DNA of 64,000 nucleotides from Caballeronia arvi (lineage in GTDB: Bacteria; Pseudomonadota; Gammaproteobacteria; Burkholderiales; Burkholderiaceae). The notes beneath the pieces are model-generated. The model was not told where the DNA came from. It did no database searches and saw only the letters and a list, made by a program, of their open reading frames with translations. Positions 60,241 through 64,000 of the stretch are shown piece after piece. The DNA is taken from NCBI RefSeq assembly GCF_001544695.2, contig NZ_FCOM02000017.1, forward strand, positions 1 to 64,000. The letters are read 5' to 3'. The position numbers and the translations under genes are program-made. Every line of letters starts with the position of its first letter. Positions within the stretch are counted from its first letter, which is position 1.

Positions 60241-61521
60241 ATGCCGATGAAACTCGACTCCTACTGGCTCGATACCGCACCCGCGATGACGTCCGCGTGC
60301 GAAGGCCCGGTCGATGGTCAGGCCGATGTCGCCGTGATCGGCGGCGGGTTCACGGGTCTCTCGGCGGCGCTCGCGTTGGGTAAGCGCGGCGCGTCGGTCG
60401 TCGTGCTCGATGCGGGTCGCATCGGCGGTGGCGCGTCGGGGCGCAATGGCGGTCAGTGCAATACGGGCGTCGCGCAGGATTACGCGGCGCTGCGCGCACA
60501 ACTCGGCGTCGAGCGCGCGCAAGGCTGTTATCGCGCATATGCGGCGGCCGTCGATACGGTCGAGCGTCTGATCAGGGAAGAAGGCATCGATTGCGACTAT
60601 CTCGCGTCGGGCAAGCTGAAGCTCGCCGCGAAGCCGCATCATCTCGAGCACATCGCGAAGACCGCTGAACTGATTCGACGTGAAGTCGATCCCGACATCG
60701 ATCTGCTCGATCGTGAACAGGTCCGCAACGAAGTGCAATCGGACGCCTTCTACGGCGGTTTGCTGCAACGCCACGGCGGACAGATGCATATGGGCAAGTT
60801 CGCGGCCGGCCTCGCGCAAGCGGCAGTGCGGCAAGGCGCGCGGCTTTACGAACATGCCGAAGTGACGGCGATCGCGAAGGAAGGCAACGCGTATCGCATC
60901 GATTCGAAGCGCGGCACGTTGCGCGCAAAACAGGTATTGATCGCAACGGGGCCTTCGAAGCACGGCCCGTTCGCGTGGTATCGGCGCAGGCTCGCGCCGG
61001 TCGGCTCGTTCATCATCGTGACGGAGCCGTTGCCTGAAGCGCAACTGAAGCAACTGCTGCCGAACCGGCGCTCGTACACGACGAGCCGCCTGATGCACAA
61101 CTATTTTCGCGTCACGCCCGATGCGCGCCTCCTGCTCGGCGGACGCGCGCGTTTCACCGCGTCGGAGCGGGCATCGGATGCGAAGAGCGGACGCATTCTG
61201 CAAGCCAATCTCGCAGCGATATTTCCGGCGCTGGCCAACGTGCGCATCGACTATTGCTGGGGCGGTCTCGTCGATATAACGGCGGACCGCCTACCGCGCG
61301 CGGGTCAGCACGACGGCATCTATTTTTCGATGGGCTACAGCGGCCACGGCACGCAGATGTCGACACACATGGGCCAGGTGATGGCCGACGTGATGAACGG
61401 CAACGCGGACGCGAACCCGTGGCGCGATTTCGACTGGCCCGCGATTCCGGGCCATACGGGCAAGCCCTGGTTTCTGCCGCTCGTCGGCGCGTATTACTCG
61501 ATCAAAGACGTGTTCTATTGA
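60241..61521 (+). CDS. FAD-dependent amine oxidase, PuuB (gamma-glutamylputrescine oxidoreductase)-like
   Basis: A 426-residue DAO-type flavoprotein. The FAD motif DVAVIGGGFTGLSAALALG near residues 30-48, then GGGASGRNGGQCNTGVAQD near 63-81, and the C-terminal GGLVDITADRLPRAGQHDGIYFSMGYSGHG near 341-370 are characteristic of PuuB/OrdL-type oxidases. It oxidises an amine to an aldehyde and hydrogen peroxide or uses another acceptor. It is 20 bases after the HAD gene and 99 bases before the second binding-protein gene. Three 8-bp repeats follow its stop. Confidence 0.88.
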   Translation: MPMKLDSYWLDTAPAMTSACEGPVDGQADVAVIGGGFTGLSAALALGKRGASVVVLDAGRIGGGASGRNGGQCNTGVAQDYAALRAQLGVERAQGCYRAYAAAVDTVERLIREEGIDCDYLASGKLKLAAKPHHLEHIAKTAELIRREVDPDIDLLDREQVRNEVQSDAFYGGLLQRHGGQMHMGKFAAGLAQAAVRQGARLYEHAEVTAIAKEGNAYRIDSKRGTLRAKQVLIATGPSKHGPFAWYRRRLAPVGSFIIVTEPLPEAQLKQLLPNRRSYTTSRLMHNYFRVTPDARLLLGGRARFTASERASDAKSGRILQANLAAIFPALANVRIDYCWGGLVDITADRLPRAGQHDGIYFSMGYSGHGTQMSTHMGQVMADVMNGNADANPWRDFDWPAIPGHTGKPWFLPLVGAYYSIKDVFY

Positions 61522-61522
61522 G

Positions 61523-61546
61523 GCATCGAAGCATCGAAACATCGAA
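61523..61546. repeat. three tandem 8-bp repeats (GCATCGAA)
   Basis: GCATCGAA, GCATCGAA and ACATCGAA follow each other (61523-61546) directly after the PuuB-like stop at 61521. They may come from slippage or serve as a small protein-binding array before the next gene. Confidence 0.6.
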
Positions 61547-61620
61547 GCAAAGACAGGCGGCCTACATTCCATAAACAAGCCGTCGACAAAACATCCACAG
61601 CCCCTATCGCGGAGAAGTTC

Positions 61621-63243
61621 ATGAGCATCGACAAATCGCCTGAAGCACTTGCCCATGCCGATGCAGGCACACGGCTCGAAGAACTGACGCGCCGCGGCGC
61701 GTCGCGGCGCAACGTCCTACGCGCGATGGCCGCGGGCGGACTGCTCTCCATGACCGGCGCGGGCCTGCTCACCGCGAGCGGCGCGGCGTTCGCGCAGGAC
61801 AAGCCGAAGCAGGGTGGACGCATCCGCGTGGCGACGCAGTCGTCTTCCGCCGCCGATACGCTCGATCCCGCCAAGGGCTCGCTCGGCACCGACTACGCCC
61901 GCGGGTTCATGTTCTACAGCGGCCTTACCGAACTCGACAATCATCTCGGCGCGAAGATGGCGCTCGCCGAATCGCTCGAAACGAAAGATGCGACCGTGTG
62001 GGTCGCGAAGCTTCGCAGCGGCGTGCAGTTCCATGACGGCAAGTCGCTCACGCCGCAGGACGTCGTCTATTCGCTGATGCGTCACAAGGATCCGGCGATC
62101 GGCTCGAAGGCGAAGACGCTCGCCGATCAGTTCAAGGAAGTCAAGGCGACGGGCCCGAACGAGGTGACGATCACGCTGACGGGCGCGAACGCCGATCTGC
62201 CCGTGATCCTGGCGGACTCGCACTTCCTCATCATCAAGGACGGCACGACCGACTTCAAGACGGCTGTCGGCACGGGACCGTTCAAGGTCAAGGAATTCGC
62301 GCCGGGCGTGCGCACCATCGGCGTGCGCAACGAGAAGTACTGGAAGCCGGGCATGCCGCATCTGGACGAAGTGGAGCTGATCGGCATCGCGGACGAACCG
62401 GCGCGCGTGAATGCGCTCATTTCGGGCGACGTGCAACTGATCAACGCGGTGAGCGCGCGTTCGACCGAGCGCATCAAGGGCACGCAGGGTTTCACGGTGC
62501 TCGAAACGAAGACGGGCCAGTACACCGATCTCATCATGCGCGACGATGGAGGCATCACGGGCAACGCGGACTTCCGCCGCGGCATGATGTATCTGATGGA
62601 CCGCGAGCAGATGAAGAAAACGATCTTCCGCGGCTATGGCGCGATCGGCAACGATCAGCCGATCGATCCGAGCAACAAGTACTACATGGCGGGCCTGCCG
62701 CAACGCGCGTTCGATCCGGAGAAAGCGAAGTTCCACTTCCAGAAGGCGAAGGTCGGCAACACGCCGATTCAACTGTACGCATCGCCGGCGGCGGAAGGCT
62801 CCGTCGAAATGGCCGTGCTGATGCAGCAGGTCGCGCCTCAGGCGGGCATCAATCTGCAAGTGACCCGCGTGCCGTCCGACGGCTACTGGTCGAATCACTG
62901 GATGAAGCATCCGCTCGGCTTCGGCAACATCAATGCACGCCCGAGCGCGGACGTGATCTTCACGCAGTTCTTCAAGTCCGATGCGCCGTGGAACGAAGCC
63001 AACTGGAAGAGCGCGCAGTTCGATCAGTTGCTGGTCAGCGCGCGCGGCGAGCCGGACGACGCCAAGCGCAAGAAGATCTACGGCGACATGCAGGAACTCG
63101 TGCACAAGGACGGCGGTATCGGCATTCCGATGTTCCAGAGCTCGCTCGATGCGCACACGACGAAGCTGAAGGGTCTGGGTGGCATCCCTCTCGCGGGCCT
63201 GATGGGCTGGATGTTCGCGGAGAACGTGTGGCTCGAGGCATGA
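61621..63243 (+). CDS. ABC transporter periplasmic substrate-binding protein (family 5), second paralogue
   Basis: A 540-residue DppA/OppA-type binding protein. A Tat-like leader (RRGASRRNVLRAMAAGGLLSMTG, then up to AFAQ near residue 60) precedes the mature part. Signature: KLRSGVQFHDGKSLTPQDVVYSLMRH near 128-153 (shown in part). It is followed by a hairpin and a DppB-type permease gene, the usual importer order. It is close in sequence to the protein at 55178, so the two likely descend from a duplication and may bind related ligands. Confidence 0.9.
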   Translation: MSIDKSPEALAHADAGTRLEELTRRGASRRNVLRAMAAGGLLSMTGAGLLTASGAAFAQDKPKQGGRIRVATQSSSAADTLDPAKGSLGTDYARGFMFYSGLTELDNHLGAKMALAESLETKDATVWVAKLRSGVQFHDGKSLTPQDVVYSLMRHKDPAIGSKAKTLADQFKEVKATGPNEVTITLTGANADLPVILADSHFLIIKDGTTDFKTAVGTGPFKVKEFAPGVRTIGVRNEKYWKPGMPHLDEVELIGIADEPARVNALISGDVQLINAVSARSTERIKGTQGFTVLETKTGQYTDLIMRDDGGITGNADFRRGMMYLMDREQMKKTIFRGYGAIGNDQPIDPSNKYYMAGLPQRAFDPEKAKFHFQKAKVGNTPIQLYASPAAEGSVEMAVLMQQVAPQAGINLQVTRVPSDGYWSNHWMKHPLGFGNINARPSADVIFTQFFKSDAPWNEANWKSAQFDQLLVSARGEPDDAKRKKIYGDMQELVHKDGGIGIPMFQSSLDAHTTKLKGLGGIPLAGLMGWMFAENVWLEA

Positions 63244-63261
63244 ACGTGGTGTAGCAGCGGA

Positions 63262-63295
63262 CGCGCGCCGTCATGTGCAACAGCGACGGCGTGCG
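63262..63295 (+). promoter_or_regulatory. intercistronic hairpin between binding-protein and permease genes
   Basis: CGCGCGCCGTC (63262-63272) pairs with GACGGCGTGCG (63285-63295) over 11 positions with one G-U pair and a 12-base loop, without a T run. Such hairpins after binding-protein genes are known to stabilise the upstream message and reduce permease output; that role is inferred here. Confidence 0.55.
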
Positions 63296-63328
63296 ATATC
63301 AACCCTTCAAAACGAGAGGCGATATCCG

Positions 63329-64000
63329 ATGAAAGTTCATGCGCAACGACTCGTCGCCGCGCGCTTCGGCCTCGCGCTGCTCACGCTCCTGATCGTGTCG
63401 ATGGTCGTGTTCGGCATCACCGGTCTCCTGCCGGGCGATGCCGCACAGCAGGCGCTCGGTCAGGCCGCGACGCCCGAGCAGGTGGAAGCGCTGCGGCATC
63501 AGTTCGGTCTCGATCAGCCCGCGATCACGCGTTACGTGCAGTGGCTCGTGCATGTGGTGACGGGCAACTTCGGCACGTCGCTGTCGAACAATCTGCCCGT
63601 GAGTGAGCTGATCGCGACGCGTCTGCCGAACTCGCTCGTGCTCGCGGGACTCACGGCGCTCGTCTCGGTGCCGGTCGCGCTCTTCATCGGCATCGCATCG
63701 GCGATGTATCGCGGCTCGCTGCTCGACCGCACGCTCAACGTCGTCACGCTGTCGACGGTCGCCGTGCCGGAGTTTCTCGTCGCGACCATCGCCGTGCTCA
63801 TCTTCGCGGTGAAGCTGCGCTGGCTGCCGGCGTTGTCGTATCTGTCGGACGTGTCGTCGTTCGGCGCGCTCCTGCGCACCTACGCGATGCCGGTGATGAC
63901 GCTCTGCTGCGTGATCGTCGCGCAGATGGCGCGCATGACGCGCGCGGCGGTGCTCGATCAGTTGAACGCGTCGTATGTGGAAATGGCGGTGCTCAAGGGC
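63329..64000 (+). CDS. ABC transporter permease, DppB type (3' end outside window)
   Basis: The first 224 codons of an inner-membrane permease of a family-5 peptide-type importer. The start has CGAGAGG 9 bases upstream. Visible are the first membrane helix (LALLTLLIVSMVVFGITGL, about residues 14-32), the family segment LPGDAAQQALG near 34-44, the RHQFGLDQPAITRYVQWLVHVVTGNFGTSL region near 56-85 (in pieces), and further helices. The EAA-loop region begins near MTRAAVLDQLN close to residue 208-218. The gene runs off the window at 64000 without a stop. Partners (second permease, ATPases) are expected downstream. Confidence 0.9.
   Translation, partial: MKVHAQRLVAARFGLALLTLLIVSMVVFGITGLLPGDAAQQALGQAATPEQVEALRHQFGLDQPAITRYVQWLVHVVTGNFGTSLSNNLPVSELIATRLPNSLVLAGLTALVSVPVALFIGIASAMYRGSLLDRTLNVVTLSTVAVPEFLVATIAVLIFAVKLRWLPALSYLSDVSSFGALLRTYAMPVMTLCCVIVAQMARMTRAAVLDQLNASYVEMAVLKG

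Noticed and set aside
1-64000. tRNA, rRNA, CRISPR, transposase or prophage genes
   Set aside because: None was recognised on either strand; repeats found are short and local.

Overview
The window reads as a stretch of a high-GC betaproteobacterial genome, most like Burkholderiaceae of the Paraburkholderia/Caballeronia type. This rests on codon use, the density of LysR regulators, the ACS/Bcr/DMT-type transporters, family-5 ABC importers and the general gene style. The genus is an inference. The gene mix (catabolic modules, each with its own regulator and transporter, and few housekeeping genes) suggests a secondary chromosome or megaplasmid. No tRNA, rRNA, CRISPR array, intact transposase or replication origin was recognised.

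Layout. 1-3.6 kb: the 3' end of sdhB with a strong terminator, a SnoaL-like/TetR pair whose likely operator lies inside its own promoter, and an enteric-type ilvD. 3.6-12.5 kb: a hydroxy-acid catabolic region (HIBADH-like reductase, ACS-family MFS, LysR, tartrate/D-malate dehydrogenase, aldehyde dehydrogenase, DUF2520 protein), then a divergent SDR/LysR pair. 12.5-20.4 kb: single genes (BON protein, two drug-type MFS exporters, Nudix, CHAD, DUF2278, a family-2 glycosyltransferase, an FMN reductase). 20.4-22.8 kb: a looser patch with a possible hicA relic, an NlpD-like LysM/M23 lipoprotein without zinc ligands, a small anchored protein and an RlpA lipoprotein. 22.9-26.1 kb: a ribbon-helix-helix protein overlapping a chorismatase, then LysR and a DMT permease. 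27-31.6 kb: a beta-oxidation operon of pimF/pimC/pimD type behind a cluster of TGTCAA boxes. 31.6-33.6 kb: an exported epoxide-hydrolase-like protein and a cytochrome P460 behind a perfect 13-bp inverted repeat.

33.7-44.1 kb is a signalling region: a diguanylate cyclase, a hybrid histidine kinase, a glutamate-type binding protein with a DAACS symporter, and a triad in which two related kinases with degenerate cNMP-like domains flank a receiver-flavoprotein fusion. That fusion has the thioredoxin-reductase fold but no CxxC motif. 44.1-48.7 kb has an orphan nuoM, a small membrane-anchored protein, a type-II NADH dehydrogenase and a LysR regulator. 48.7-50.8 kb is an AT-richer island with a putative toxin followed by two recently duplicated DUF4279 proteins, probably immunity proteins. 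50.8-64 kb has an MscS channel, then an amine/betaine-type catabolic region: LysR, a DgcA/stachydrine-demethylase-like flavoprotein, two paralogous solute-binding proteins, GNAT, aldehyde dehydrogenase, HAD dehalogenase-like protein, a PuuB-like oxidase and the start of an ABC permease cut by the window edge.

The most unusual items are the kinase/receiver-flavoprotein/kinase triad, the toxin with tandem DUF4279 genes, and the ribbon-helix-helix protein coupled to a chorismatase.
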